This document shows, one piece after another, positions 8,257 through 16,529 of a stretch of 64,000 nucleotides of DNA. The stretch is from an uncultured beta proteobacterium (GTDB lineage: Bacteria > Pseudomonadota > Gammaproteobacteria > Burkholderiales > Burkholderiaceae_C). The position numbers and the translations under genes were made by a program. A model generated the notes under the pieces. The model did no database searches, was not told where the DNA came from, and saw nothing but the letters and a program-made list of their open reading frames with translations. The stretch covers positions 53,263 through 117,262 of the forward strand of contig CAIKVZ010000116.1 in assembly GCA_903830985.1 (NCBI GenBank), given 5' to 3'. Position 1 is the stretch's first letter, and each line of letters opens with the position of its first letter.

Positions 8257-8850
8257 TTAGGGCTGGATGATAACCTCGAGCAGGGAGGGGCCAATCCGCA
8301 CATGGCTGGCACGATGCAGCAGTGTTTGGAAATCACCGACATCGATCCAGGCGCCGCCCGGATCGGCCACCGGCTGCAGGCGCAGCCAAACAGTGCTCTC
8401 GGTTGGCAGTTCGTTGACCCAACCCGCCAGCAGGCCGTCGGCATGGCGGCCCGCCATTGTCAAGGCCAAGGTCAGAACAGCAAGCGGGTCCGGGTGGGTG
8501 ATGAAGCGCGCATCGCCGCGCCAACGCAGTTGGGCCGACAGCGCCGCCAGCAACTGGCTGGGCTGGGTCTGCAAAAAGCTCAACGGCATAGGCAAACCTT
8601 CTCGGGCCTGCGCCAGCGCGCTGTGCATCGCAAGTGCCGGTCCGTGCTGGCTGCTCAACAGCAGTGCGGCGTGTTCCGTCAGCGTGGCTTGTGCGTCAGC
8701 CGCCAGGCACTCCAGCGCGCCGTACATGCCCAGTTCGGCCCAGCGACCCAGTCGCCGCGGCCGGCTGCCCAAGCGTTCGAGGAGTTGTGCGCCCCAGCCT
8801 GCGGCAAGGACCTGGGGGACGAAGCGCGCACTGATGCGGTACACCGTCAT
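8257..8850 (-). CDS. Short ketosynthase-like protein (Ketoacyl-synt_2 / chain-length-factor type)
   Basis: 197 aa. The ATG at 8850 overlaps the upstream ketosynthase stop by ATGA. The protein resembles the N-terminal half of a beta-ketoacyl synthase of the Ketoacyl-synt_2 type: a basic segment LGSRPRRLGRWAELG, then AALLLSSQHGPALAMHSALAQ, PLSFLQTQPSQLLAAL and DGLLAGWVNELP. The position where a ketosynthase has its catalytic Cys carries no Cys (ARFITHPDPLAV). It is therefore probably a non-catalytic partner of the ketosynthase at 8847-9911, analogous to a chain-length factor. A second protein of this kind lies at 20903-21703. I am fairly sure of the fold and less sure of the pairing. Confidence 0.7.
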   Translation of the reverse strand: MTVYRISARFVPQVLAAGWGAQLLERLGSRPRRLGRWAELGMYGALECLAADAQATLTEHAALLLSSQHGPALAMHSALAQAREGLPMPLSFLQTQPSQLLAALSAQLRWRGDARFITHPDPLAVLTLALTMAGRHADGLLAGWVNELPTESTVWLRLQPVADPGGAWIDVGDFQTLLHRASHVRIGPSLLEVIIQP

Positions 8851-9911
8851 GAAGGACTGCGCTGGAGCAGCACACCCGCGTGGCCACCGCCAAAACCCAG
8901 AATCGCCGCCAGAATGCAGTTCAACTGCGGCGGCGCCTGCGGCGCCAGCTGAACGCCCAGGGCAGGGTCGACGGCATCGGTGCAGCGTGGCCAAAAGCCC
9001 TGTTCCAGACACTCCAGCAACAAGGCAATTTCAGCTGCGCCACTGGCGCCCATGCAATGCCCGATCAAGGGCTTGAGTGACACCAACGCGGGCACCCTGG
9101 CAAAGGCGGCACGCAGCCCTTCGGCCTCGCTCGCGTCGTTGCCCGGACTGCCGCTGGCCTGTACCTTGATCAGATCCACATCGGTGCTGCTCAGGCCACT
9201 GGTCGCCAGCGCACGCTGGCACATCAGTGTCACTGCCGTCGCCGATGCACTGGTGGGCTGGCTGCCGTCCACCACATTTGCGCCCCCCATCAGCTGCCAG
9301 GGTGCAGTGGGCTCGGTCGACAATCGCAACGCGGCCACGGCCTCGCCCAACACCAGGCCGTCGCGCTGCAGCGCGAACGGTTGGCTGCACTTCGGGCTGA
9401 GCAGTTGCAGTGCGGCGAAGCCCGGCAGCGTGAGCTGATTGTCCAGTTCCACGCCCAACACAAGAGCTTGCGTTGCCGTGCCCGCGCGCAGCCATTCGCT
9501 GGCACTGAGCAAGGCCTGCATGCTGGAGGTGCAGGCGCTACTGAGCAGGAATACCGGGCCGCGCCAGTCCAGCCAGGCGCCCATGCGCTGGGCCAAGGCA
9601 TGGAAATCATTGTTGCGTTCGGCGTGTCCGGCAGCTTCGCCGTCCTGGCAAGAGGTGGCAATGAACAAGGCGCCATCGCGGGCCTGCGCAGCCCCGGCGT
9701 CGGCCGCGACCTGTGTGATCAGGGCGCGTGCCCGTTCATCCCAGCCATGGCTGTTGCCGGGAATGCGACAGTAGGGCCAGTCGCCGTGGCCGGCCAGCGG
9801 GTAGGCTGTGGCACTCGGCGCAACCGCGCTGCGCAGGCTGCTCAGCGCCTGCGCGAGATTCATCCCGAGTACCGATGCCAGGGCGCGCCCAGTCAGGTAC
9901 ACCGGCTTCAT
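8847..9911 (-). CDS. Divergent beta-ketoacyl-ACP synthase lacking one catalytic His
   Basis: 354 aa, KAS I/II fold. The nucleophile Cys127 is present (LLSSACTSSMQ) and so is the second active-site His285 with its Lys (SLKPLIGHCMGASG). The usual NAHGTxT loop is instead VQASGSPGND: Ser253 stands where the first catalytic His should be, and the loop is two residues shorter. Such an enzyme might acylate its Cys but should be poor at decarboxylative condensation, so it could act as an acyl transfer or priming subunit. ATGA overlaps on both sides couple it to an ACP (upstream) and a chain-length-factor-like protein (downstream), suggesting a KS/CLF/ACP set serving the DAR arm. Confidence 0.82.
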   Translation of the reverse strand: MKPVYLTGRALASVLGMNLAQALSSLRSAVAPSATAYPLAGHGDWPYCRIPGNSHGWDERARALITQVAADAGAAQARDGALFIATSCQDGEAAGHAERNNDFHALAQRMGAWLDWRGPVFLLSSACTSSMQALLSASEWLRAGTATQALVLGVELDNQLTLPGFAALQLLSPKCSQPFALQRDGLVLGEAVAALRLSTEPTAPWQLMGGANVVDGSQPTSASATAVTLMCQRALATSGLSSTDVDLIKVQASGSPGNDASEAEGLRAAFARVPALVSLKPLIGHCMGASGAAEIALLLECLEQGFWPRCTDAVDPALGVQLAPQAPPQLNCILAAILGFGGGHAGVLLQRSPS

Positions 9912-10219
9912 TTTTTGTGGACGGCGATGTAACTGGCCAGCACCGTCAGGGATGTCAGCGCACGGCGCAGATCCTTGCTGTCGGCCATGCGGATGCCGTA
10001 GCGCTTCTGGATCGCCACGGACAATTGCAAACCGTCCAGCGAGTCCAGGTCCAGACGTGAATCCGGCCCAAACAGGGCTTCATCCGCGCTCAGGCCGCCC
10101 GGCGGCTCACTGGCATCGACGGCTTCCAGCAGCATGGACTTGATCTCCTGCAGAAACGCCAGATCGAGTGCCGCCGCGCTGCTGGTCATCGGGGCCGGAA
10201 TCTCAGGCGTTGCGCTCAT
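9908..10219 (-). CDS. Acyl carrier protein (DAR arm)
   Basis: 103 aa. The phosphopantetheine attachment site is Ser60 in RLDLDSLDGLQL, preceded by LFGPDSR, and the helical pattern after it (AIQKRYGIRMADSKDLRRALTS) is typical of type II ACPs. The first 20 residues are a flexible Ala/Pro/Ser extension; an in-frame ATG at codon 11 could also be used. It overlaps both the PAP2-type gene and the ketosynthase gene by 4 nt. It probably carries intermediates of the DAR branch, by analogy with DarC, but it could equally serve the polyene synthase. Confidence 0.88.
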   Translation of the reverse strand: MSATPEIPAPMTSSAAALDLAFLQEIKSMLLEAVDASEPPGGLSADEALFGPDSRLDLDSLDGLQLSVAIQKRYGIRMADSKDLRRALTSLTVLASYIAVHKK

Positions 10220-10920
10220 GGCTGTCCTTGGTCTTGCAGGCGTGCATAGAGCGGGCGGGCAGCCTGCAGCCGGCGATCAAACCATCTGGCGCTGCAGGCA
10301 AAGACGGCTCCCAGCAGCATGCCGGCCAGCACATCGAGCGACACATGCTGCTTGGTGGCCATGGTGGAGTACACAATGGCCAGACCCCACGCCACCTGAG
10401 TCGACTGCCAGCGCCATCCCTGGCGAAGCTCCTTCATCAACCAGTACAGCCAGAAACTCGAATACACCGCCGCCGCGACGTGCAGCGACGGACAGGCATT
10501 ACCGGCCGCATCCACCGTCTTGAGAAAAGACACGCCGGGATACTGCGCCCAATCAATGGAGGCGGGCGGAACGGCATTGGGCAACCAGTAAAAAATGGAC
10601 AAGGCCAGCACACACATGGCGCCAATCCAAAACCCGAAGTTCAGCAATCGAAGCCGCGTCGGCAGCAAGCTCACCGGCAGCGAACAATAAAGCCAAAGTG
10701 ACAAATAGGGAACCAGCGCCAGTGGCGCAAAAACGATCCATTGATCCACCAAGGTCAGCGGCATGATGGTCACCGGGAACGCGGGGTTTTTCAGCAAAAA
10801 AAGGTAGGCCCAGAAGAACAGTGACATGAATGCACTCGTGCCCAAAAACTTGAACCAGAAATCATTCAGCAAGATCGCGCGCCAATCAATGACCGCTCGG
10901 GTTGGAAGATAAGGGCGCAT
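10216..10920 (-). CDS. PAP2-family membrane phosphatase
   Basis: 234 aa, integral membrane protein with about six helices. The PAP2 active-site motifs are GNACPSLHV (His147) and TKQHVSLDVLAG (His192, Asp196), matching the inositolphosphotransferase branch where the third motif reads xxxHxxxDVxxG. The first motif (KX6RP) is not clear. It dephosphorylates or transfers a phosphate-linked lipid head group at the membrane. It is the first gene of the leftward operon, 161 nt from the divergent ACP gene, and may adjust the lipid part of the final pigment. That role is inferred. Confidence 0.85.
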   Translation of the reverse strand: MRPYLPTRAVIDWRAILLNDFWFKFLGTSAFMSLFFWAYLFLLKNPAFPVTIMPLTLVDQWIVFAPLALVPYLSLWLYCSLPVSLLPTRLRLLNFGFWIGAMCVLALSIFYWLPNAVPPASIDWAQYPGVSFLKTVDAAGNACPSLHVAAAVYSSFWLYWLMKELRQGWRWQSTQVAWGLAIVYSTMATKQHVSLDVLAGMLLGAVFACSARWFDRRLQAARPLYARLQDQGQP

Positions 10921-10968
10921 GCTGCTCGGGTGGACTGTGACCTTGAAGAGGATTTGATTGCATTAAAA

Positions 10969-11059
10969 TGACCAAAGTCACAGATTGCAGAACACGCAGT
11001 AGAAGAATCCTTGCACCGCAAACCCCGACGTCGATACCGGGGCCGTGTCTCAATACAAT
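10969..11059. promoter_or_regulatory. Divergent control region between the two pigment arms (candidate operator and -10)
   Basis: The 161-nt gap 10921-11081 separates the first genes of the leftward and rightward operons and must carry both promoters. It contains the inverted repeat TGAC-CAAA-GTCA (10969-10980) and, for the rightward unit, a TACAAT -10-like hexamer at 11054-11059. No good -35 is visible at 17 nt from it (TCGATA). A regulator binding the inverted repeat could control both arms, but no regulator gene lies inside the locus. Confidence 0.35.
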
Positions 11060-11081
11060 TATTCCATGAATTTTTAACACC

Positions 11082-11369
11082 ATGATCAACCCACCCAGTG
11101 CAGCCGATGCCAATGCAGAACTTGAACGCGAAGTTGCGAAACTCATTGTCACTGCGCTCAATCTGGAGGTTGCACCAGAGAGCATTGCGGCCGACTCCGA
11201 TTTGTACGGCGATGGTTTGGGACTGGACTCCATCGATATCCTGGAGATTGCGCTGGTCATGTCCAAGCACTATGGCATTCAGATGAAGACCGAAGGCGAC
11301 GACAATTTTGCCATCTTCAAGTCGCTGCGCAGCCTGAGTGCCTATATCGCGGAAAAGCGCAGCAAGTGA
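11082..11369 (+). CDS. Acyl carrier protein (aryl polyene arm)
   Basis: 95 aa. The attachment site is Ser50 in DGLGLDSIDILEIAL, a canonical DSxD motif, with the usual downstream helices (KHYGIQMKTEGDDNFAIFKSLRSLSAYI). It opens the rightward operon and overlaps the following membrane-protein gene by GTGA. APE loci typically start with one or two ACPs that carry the growing aryl-polyene chain; this one fits that place. A second polyene-type ACP is not adjacent, but a third ACP lies at 27599. Confidence 0.92.
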   Translation: MINPPSAADANAELEREVAKLIVTALNLEVAPESIAADSDLYGDGLGLDSIDILEIALVMSKHYGIQMKTEGDDNFAIFKSLRSLSAYIAEKRSK

Positions 11370-12010
11370 CCGGCCTGACGCGGCTGTTGCTGATTGCAGC
11401 CATCGCCATCGCTGGCGCGGCGTACCTGGCTTTCAGCCACATCCTGACCATTGCCGAGCACCCCAGCACGCTGATGCTGGTGCTGGGTGTCACGCCGCTG
11501 ACGGTGATGGCCTTGCTGGCGGCCTGGCATTCGCGCCTGCGCTGGTTGGCACTCACCCTGCTCACTGCGCTGGCGCTCACCGTGCTGCTGTACCTCGACG
11601 ACTTGCGCGACCATCTGAATTGGCTGTATTTCGCGCAGCATGCCGGTACCATGGGGCTGCTGGCCATCACCTTTGGCGGCACATTGGGACGCGCGGACGC
11701 GGACGCGCTGTGCTCACGCGTGACTCAACTGATGTTGTCTGGCCCGGCCGATCCGAGCTACATGCGCTACACCATGAAAGTCACCGTGGTCTGGACCGTT
11801 TACTTCATCGCCAGTGCCCTGCTGTCGGTGGTCCTGTTCTGCTTCGCACCGATTGCCATCTGGTCCTACTTCGCCAACCTGCTCACCCCGGTGCTGGTCG
11901 GACTGATGTTTGTCGTCGAATACCTGGTGCGGGTTCGTGTGCTGCCTGACCGCGCCCACTTCAGCATCGCCCAGACCATCAAAGCCTATCGATCGCATGA
12001 ACGGCACTGA
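11366..12010 (+). CDS. Integral membrane protein of the APE locus
   Basis: 214 aa from a GTG overlapping the ACP stop (GTGA). Five or six transmembrane helices are visible: residues 6-25, 35-53, 58-76, 85-105, then 130-155 and 157-180. Between helices four and five a cytosolic segment (GRADADALCSRVTQLM...) is followed by a short motif (PADPSYMRYTMKVTVVW). A polytopic protein of this size after the ACP is a regular element of aryl-polyene clusters, with no proven activity I can state. It may anchor the synthase to the inner membrane. Confidence 0.75.
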   Translation: MTGLTRLLLIAAIAIAGAAYLAFSHILTIAEHPSTLMLVLGVTPLTVMALLAAWHSRLRWLALTLLTALALTVLLYLDDLRDHLNWLYFAQHAGTMGLLAITFGGTLGRADADALCSRVTQLMLSGPADPSYMRYTMKVTVVWTVYFIASALLSVVLFCFAPIAIWSYFANLLTPVLVGLMFVVEYLVRVRVLPDRAHFSIAQTIKAYRSHERH

Positions 12011-12608
12011 GATCCGACCGCCTGCATGGCTGCGCCCGGCGCATGGGGTCGCGGCGCTCCTGGGCTTGGCCTTTTGCGTCAGCGGTCTGGCAGCGGACTG
12101 GGCCTTGCCCGAACTGATGCATTTGCTGGCCCAGCAAAGATCCGGCAAAGCCAGCTTTGTCGAAAGGAAATACATGAGCATGCTGGACAAGCCGCTGGAA
12201 TCCTCCGGCGAACTGTCCTTCGATGCGCCGGATCGGCTGGAGAAGCGCACGCTCAAGCCGCGCCCGGAGGTCATGCTGCTCGACGGCGACAAGCTGACCG
12301 TCACCCTGCCGGAGAAGAAGCCGCTCAAGCTGCGGCTGCAAGATCACCCGGAACTTGCCGCGGTGGTCGAGAGCATCCGCGGCACGCTCAGCGGGGATCA
12401 GGCCACCCTGGAAAGAAACTACGGAGTCACCCTCAGCGGTGTGCCGAGCAAATGGCAGCTGACCCTGACACCGGTGCAAAAAGCCGTGGCCCAGGTCGTG
12501 CGCCAGGTCCAGATCGCAGGTGCCGAGGCCAACCTTAAAACCATCACATTCGAGCAGGCAGACGGTGACCGGGTCGAAATGGTGATCGCCAAAGTCGCCG
12601 TGCCGTGA
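11997..12608 (+). CDS. LolA-like outer membrane lipoprotein carrier homologue
   Basis: 203 aa. The ATG at 11997 overlaps the upstream gene by 14 nt and gives a signal peptide (hydrophobic stretch GVAALLGLAFCVSGLAA, residues 17-33). The mature part has the LolA-type order: LMHLLAQQRSGKASFVERKYMSML, then SSGELSFDAPDRLEKRT, PEVMLLDGDKLTV and repeated beta strands forming the open half-barrel that holds acyl chains. In APE loci such proteins are thought to ferry the hydrophobic polyene lipid across the periplasm; normal LolA carries lipoproteins. Function in this locus is inferred from position. Confidence 0.8.
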   Translation: MNGTEIRPPAWLRPAHGVAALLGLAFCVSGLAADWALPELMHLLAQQRSGKASFVERKYMSMLDKPLESSGELSFDAPDRLEKRTLKPRPEVMLLDGDKLTVTLPEKKPLKLRLQDHPELAAVVESIRGTLSGDQATLERNYGVTLSGVPSKWQLTLTPVQKAVAQVVRQVQIAGAEANLKTITFEQADGDRVEMVIAKVAVP

Positions 12609-13447
12609 AGCCCGCAAGGCCGCAGCCAATCACTCCGAACACGACAGGCGCGTGGCGCCCTGGGCCGTTTCTGCTGGTTCAACTGGCCCTGCATGGCGCG
12701 GCGCTCTTGCTGGTGATGAGCTACCCGCACCAGTGGCGCTTGGCGACAGCGACGCTGTTGCTCAGTCAGCTGATGCTGGTCGCCGCCAGCCTGTGGCCAC
12801 GCAGCAGCTGCCTGGGTGCCAACATGGTGCGCCTGCCCGCTGCCGCGGTGCAGCGGCGTGAAGTGGCCCTCACCATCGATGACGGCCCGGATCCACTGGT
12901 GACACCGCAGGTCCTGGCCATCCTGGCACAGCACGGTGTGACCGCCACGTTCTTCTGCATAGGCGAGCGCGCCGCGGCACAGCCGCAACTGTGCGCCAGC
13001 ATGCTGGCTGCCGGCCACCGCATTGAGAACCATGGCGCCCACCATCCAACGCTGTGCTCGCTCAGCGGGCCCGCAGGCTGGCGCCGGGAGATCCTGGGAG
13101 GACAAGACATGCTGCAGCGCATCACCGGCAAGGCACCTCACTTCTACCGCCCGGTCGCCGGACTGCGCAACCTCTTTCTCGACCCTGTGCTGCACGAAGT
13201 GGGTCTGCGCCAGGCCACCTGGACCCGGCGTGGTTTCGATACCCGAGAGCGGGATCCTGAAACAGTGTTGCGGCGCCTGACCCACCAACTTGGCGCCGGA
13301 GACATCCTGCTGTTGCACGATGGCCATGCGGCGCACACGCCTGCCGGCGAGGCGCTCATTGTGGCGGTGCTGCCCCGGTTGCTCGAGGCCATCCGGGCAC
13401 ACGGACTCACACCCGTCACGCTGGTCCAGTCCTGCGGTCTGTCTTGA
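12605..13447 (+). CDS. Polysaccharide deacetylase (NodB homology) membrane protein
   Basis: 280 aa from a GTG that overlaps the LolA-like stop. Two N-terminal transmembrane helices (about 21-39 and 47-63) precede a carbohydrate-esterase-4 domain: LTIDDGPDP (Asp92, Asp93), HRIENHGAHHP with the metal-binding His143 and His147, FYRPVAGLRN and the C-terminal LLHDGH. Catalytic and metal residues are intact. Family members remove N-acetyl or N-formyl groups from sugars. With a glycosyltransferase encoded in the same locus, it may trim a sugar on the pigment lipid or its carrier; this is inference. The next gene starts 98 nt away, the largest gap in this operon until 20786. Confidence 0.85.
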   Translation: MKPARPQPITPNTTGAWRPGPFLLVQLALHGAALLLVMSYPHQWRLATATLLLSQLMLVAASLWPRSSCLGANMVRLPAAAVQRREVALTIDDGPDPLVTPQVLAILAQHGVTATFFCIGERAAAQPQLCASMLAAGHRIENHGAHHPTLCSLSGPAGWRREILGGQDMLQRITGKAPHFYRPVAGLRNLFLDPVLHEVGLRQATWTRRGFDTRERDPETVLRRLTHQLGAGDILLLHDGHAAHTPAGEALIVAVLPRLLEAIRAHGLTPVTLVQSCGLS

Positions 13448-13545
13448 GAAGGCATGGGCGACGGCAGGCCTTGCCCGGGGTTTTTGCGGGTCGCGCGCCT
13501 GCCATAGTCAAGTAAAATTTCAGCGTTCCATCATGTGAATTTGCC

Positions 13546-14739
13546 GTGCAGCCATTACTCCTAAAAACATTCACCGTCACCACCGCCCTGGGGCGCGGCA
13601 ATGCGCAGACGCTGAGTGCGCTGCGCGCGCAACGCAGCGGCCTGCAGGCGCGTGCCTGGGAAACCGTGGATCTGTCCACTTGCATCGGCGAGGTCGAGGG
13701 GCTGGACGCCGTCGACATGCGCGCTGACTTGCAGCAATTCGACTGCCGCAACAACCGCCTCGCCCAACTGGCGCTGGAGCAGGATGGGTTCATGCAGAGC
13801 GTGCAGGCCGCGGCCGATCGCTATGGCAAAAAACGCATCGGCGTGTTCCTGGGCAGCAGCACCTCCGGCATCCTGAGCTCGGAGCAAGCCTATCGCGAGC
13901 GCGATCCGGTCAGCGGCGCCCTGCCCGCAAGCCACTCCTACCGGCACACGCACAACATGTTTTCGGTGGCGGATTTCGTCTGCCACTACGCCGATCTGCA
14001 AGGCCCGGCCCACGTCGTCTCGACCGCCTGTTCATCCAGCGCCAAGGTGTTTGGCGCCGCCCAGCGCATGATCGACTGCGGCATGATCGATGCCGCGGTG
14101 GTCGGTGGCGTGGACTCGCTGTGCCTGACCACGCTCTACGGGTTCAACTCGCTGCAACTGGTGTCGAGCCGCCCCTGCATGCCGTTTGACGCCCAGCGCG
14201 ATGGCATTTCAATTGGCGAGGGTGCGGCCTTCATCCTGCTGGAACGCGCCGACCAGGCTCGGGCAGATGACATCCTGCTTTGCGGCGTCGGGGAGTCCAG
14301 CGACGCGCACCACATGTCGGCGCCGCATCCCGAGGGTCTGGGTGCGCGCCTTGCCATGCAGGCCGCCCTGGACATGGCGGGCCTGCAGCCGCAGGCGATT
14401 GGCTATATCAACCTGCACGGTACGGCCACACCCAGCAACGACGCCGCCGAAGGCCTGGCCGTAAGCGCGATGTTCGGCAGCGACACGTCCTGCAGTTCCA
14501 CCAAGGGCCACACCGGCCACACGCTGGGCGCGGCCGGCGGCGTGGAAGCCGTGCTCTGCGCACTGGCACTGCGCCATGGCTTTTTGCCGGGCGGTGTCGG
14601 CACCCGCGAACTCGATGCGCGCCTGCACTGCAACTACCTTTTGGCCAACAAGGAACGGGCCATCCATCACGCACTGAGCAACTCCTTTGGCTTTGGCGGC
14701 AGCAACTGCAGCCTGCTGTTCTCCACCGGTAGGGCATGA
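13546..14739 (+). CDS. Beta-ketoacyl-ACP synthase (APE chain-elongating KS)
   Basis: 397 aa from a GTG at 13546. All KAS II residues are present: Cys162 in VVSTACSSSAK, the first His in YINLHGTATPSND and the second in KGHTGHTLGAAGG, with the closing GFGGSNCSLLF. In APE type II PKSs, one such enzyme works as a heterodimer with a Cys-less chain-length factor. The chain-length-factor-like protein at 20903 is the best partner in this unit. The stop overlaps the next start by ATGA. A TAAAAT hexamer at 13513-13518 hints at an internal promoter in the 98-nt gap ahead. Confidence 0.92.
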   Translation: MQPLLLKTFTVTTALGRGNAQTLSALRAQRSGLQARAWETVDLSTCIGEVEGLDAVDMRADLQQFDCRNNRLAQLALEQDGFMQSVQAAADRYGKKRIGVFLGSSTSGILSSEQAYRERDPVSGALPASHSYRHTHNMFSVADFVCHYADLQGPAHVVSTACSSSAKVFGAAQRMIDCGMIDAAVVGGVDSLCLTTLYGFNSLQLVSSRPCMPFDAQRDGISIGEGAAFILLERADQARADDILLCGVGESSDAHHMSAPHPEGLGARLAMQAALDMAGLQPQAIGYINLHGTATPSNDAAEGLAVSAMFGSDTSCSSTKGHTGHTLGAAGGVEAVLCALALRHGFLPGGVGTRELDARLHCNYLLANKERAIHHALSNSFGFGGSNCSLLFSTGRA

Positions 14740-15185
14740 AGATCAACTGGTCCTGGATCGCCGCTCATATTCCGCACCATGGCAGCATGTGCCTGCTGCA
14801 CGCAGTGAACGATTGGGACGGCAACGCCATCTGTTGCAGCGCGACCAGCCATTGCGCACCGGACAATCCGCTGCGCAATGCCCGGGGACTTCCGATCAGC
14901 GCCGGCATCGAGTACGCCGCACAGGCCATGGCCGTGCACGGCGCCCTGTTGGCGCCGCTCGACCGACCGGAAGTTGGCTTCCTCACCAGCGTGCGCAATG
15001 TGCAATGGTCGACTCCGCGGCTGGACGATGTGGGCCCCGAAATCACGGTTCGCGCGACCCGCCTGTCGGGCAACGAGGCCAGCCTGCTTTACGACTTCAG
15101 CGTCCTTTGCCAGGAGCGCCTGCTGCTGCACGGCCGTGCCAGCGTGCTGCTTCAGCCCCCGGCAGCAAGCCTGGCTCGCCCATGA
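14736..15185 (+). CDS. Hotdog-fold 3-hydroxyacyl-ACP dehydratase-like protein (APE type)
   Basis: 149 aa. The N-terminus WSWIAAHIPHHGSMCLLHAV carries the IPH(x)GSMC motif found in dehydratases of aryl-polyene and xanthomonadin loci; the catalytic His is 14 or 15. AGIEYAAQAMAVHGAL forms the long central helix of the hotdog. The enzyme should dehydrate the beta-hydroxyacyl intermediate made by the ketoreductase, creating the conjugated double bonds. It is coupled by ATGA at both ends between the ketosynthase and AMP ligase genes. It probably pairs with the second hotdog protein at 16530. Confidence 0.85.
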   Translation: MKINWSWIAAHIPHHGSMCLLHAVNDWDGNAICCSATSHCAPDNPLRNARGLPISAGIEYAAQAMAVHGALLAPLDRPEVGFLTSVRNVQWSTPRLDDVGPEITVRATRLSGNEASLLYDFSVLCQERLLLHGRASVLLQPPAASLARP

Positions 15186-16528
15186 ATACGCTGCCCCTGT
15201 TACCCGGCTACCGGAGCCACCAAATCTTCGCATGGCGCAACCAGCGCGCGGTCAGTCAGGCGGAGTTCCTGCACGATGTGCTGGTATTGGCCGCACGACT
15301 GCCGCAGACCGGACACGTGTTCAACCTGTGCAAGGACCGCTACTGGTTCTCGGTGGCGCTGTTCGCCGCCATCAGCCGCAACGTGGTGAGCCTGCTGCAA
15401 AACTCCACGGCCCCGGAAAACATGGCCGCCTTGCTGGTCAGTTACCCCGATGCCGTATGCCTGGGCGAGCAGGACACGCCCAGGCCGGTGCAGATGCCGT
15501 TTGTCGTGGTTCAACACGCCAGCCTGGAGGGGGCCGACACGCCGCAGGACCTGCCGCAGATTCCACGCAGCCAGGTGATCGCGCGCATCTTCACCTCCGG
15601 TTCGACCGGAACACCGCAGGCCCACAGCATGAGCTTCTGGCGCATGCACAAGTGCGCCGTGGCCGAGGCCGAACGCATGTGGCAGGCGGCAGGCGGGCCC
15701 TGCTCGGTGCTGGGCACCGTGCCACCTCAGCACATGTTCGGCTTGGAAGCGACGGTGCTGTTGCCGATTTTTGGTGGCGGTCAGTTCAGCGCAGGGCAAC
15801 CCTTTTTTGCGGCCGATGTAGCCCACGCGCTGGCCGAAATGCCGGAACCTCGCCTGCTGGTTTCCACGCCGTTTCACCTGCGTAAACTGATGGACGCGAA
15901 GGTCGACTTGCCGCGCGTCAGCGCCGTGCTGTCGGCCACGGCGCCTTTGTCCCTGGAACTGGCCCGGGAAGTTGAAGCGCAACTGAACGCGCCCCTGGTG
16001 GAGATCTACGGCTCCACCGAAACCGGTGCGCTGGCCACCCGGCGTCCCACCCGGGAGGAAATCTGGGAGACTTATTCCGGCATCACGCTGCAACGCGACG
16101 GCGCGCAGGTCCGTGCTTGCGCTGACCACTTTGATACGCCACAAACGCTGGGCGATGCGCTGGAGTTGCTCAGCCCGACCCGCTTTCGCCTGCTGGGGCG
16201 CAACTCGGACATGATCAACATCGTCGGTAAACGCAACTCGCTGGCCTACCTGAATCAGCTACTGCTCAGCCTGCACGGCGTGGCGGACGGCGTTTTCTGC
16301 ATGCACGAAAGCGCCTCGACCGACGGCGTGCCGCGCCTGATGGCCTTCGTCGTGGCGCCCGCTCTGACGGGCGCCAAGCTGCTGGCAGCCTTGCGCCAGC
16401 ATGTCGATCCGGTCTTTCTGCCGCGGCCCCTGATCTTCCTCGACAGCCTGGCGCGCGACGCCAACGGCAAATTGACGGCCTCGACCCTGGCCGAACTGCG
16501 CGCCACCCACCTTGTCGTGAGATCCTGA
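15182..16528 (+). CDS. AMP-dependent aryl/acyl acid ligase (starter activation)
   Basis: 448 aa, ANL-superfamily adenylating enzyme. The phosphate loop is IFTSGSTGTPQ (about 137-147), followed by PPQHMFGLEATV and the YGSTETGAL adenylate motif, then GRNSDMINIVGKR linking to a small C-terminal domain with a Lys near the end (RDANGKLT). In APE loci this enzyme activates an aryl carboxylic acid such as 4-hydroxybenzoate and loads it on an ACP. The start at 15182 overlaps the previous stop by ATGA; an earlier in-frame ATG falls inside the dehydratase gene. No ammonia-lyase gene lies in the window, so the aryl acid must come from elsewhere. Confidence 0.88.
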   Translation: MNTLPLLPGYRSHQIFAWRNQRAVSQAEFLHDVLVLAARLPQTGHVFNLCKDRYWFSVALFAAISRNVVSLLQNSTAPENMAALLVSYPDAVCLGEQDTPRPVQMPFVVVQHASLEGADTPQDLPQIPRSQVIARIFTSGSTGTPQAHSMSFWRMHKCAVAEAERMWQAAGGPCSVLGTVPPQHMFGLEATVLLPIFGGGQFSAGQPFFAADVAHALAEMPEPRLLVSTPFHLRKLMDAKVDLPRVSAVLSATAPLSLELAREVEAQLNAPLVEIYGSTETGALATRRPTREEIWETYSGITLQRDGAQVRACADHFDTPQTLGDALELLSPTRFRLLGRNSDMINIVGKRNSLAYLNQLLLSLHGVADGVFCMHESASTDGVPRLMAFVVAPALTGAKLLAALRQHVDPVFLPRPLIFLDSLARDANGKLTASTLAELRATHLVVRS

Positions 16529-16529
16529 G

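Noticed and set aside
8257..8850. Interpretation as a truncated ketosynthase pseudogene
   Set aside because: It has intact coupling overlaps and the size of Ketoacyl-synt_2 proteins; a similar protein occurs at 20903, so a functional partner subunit is more likely.
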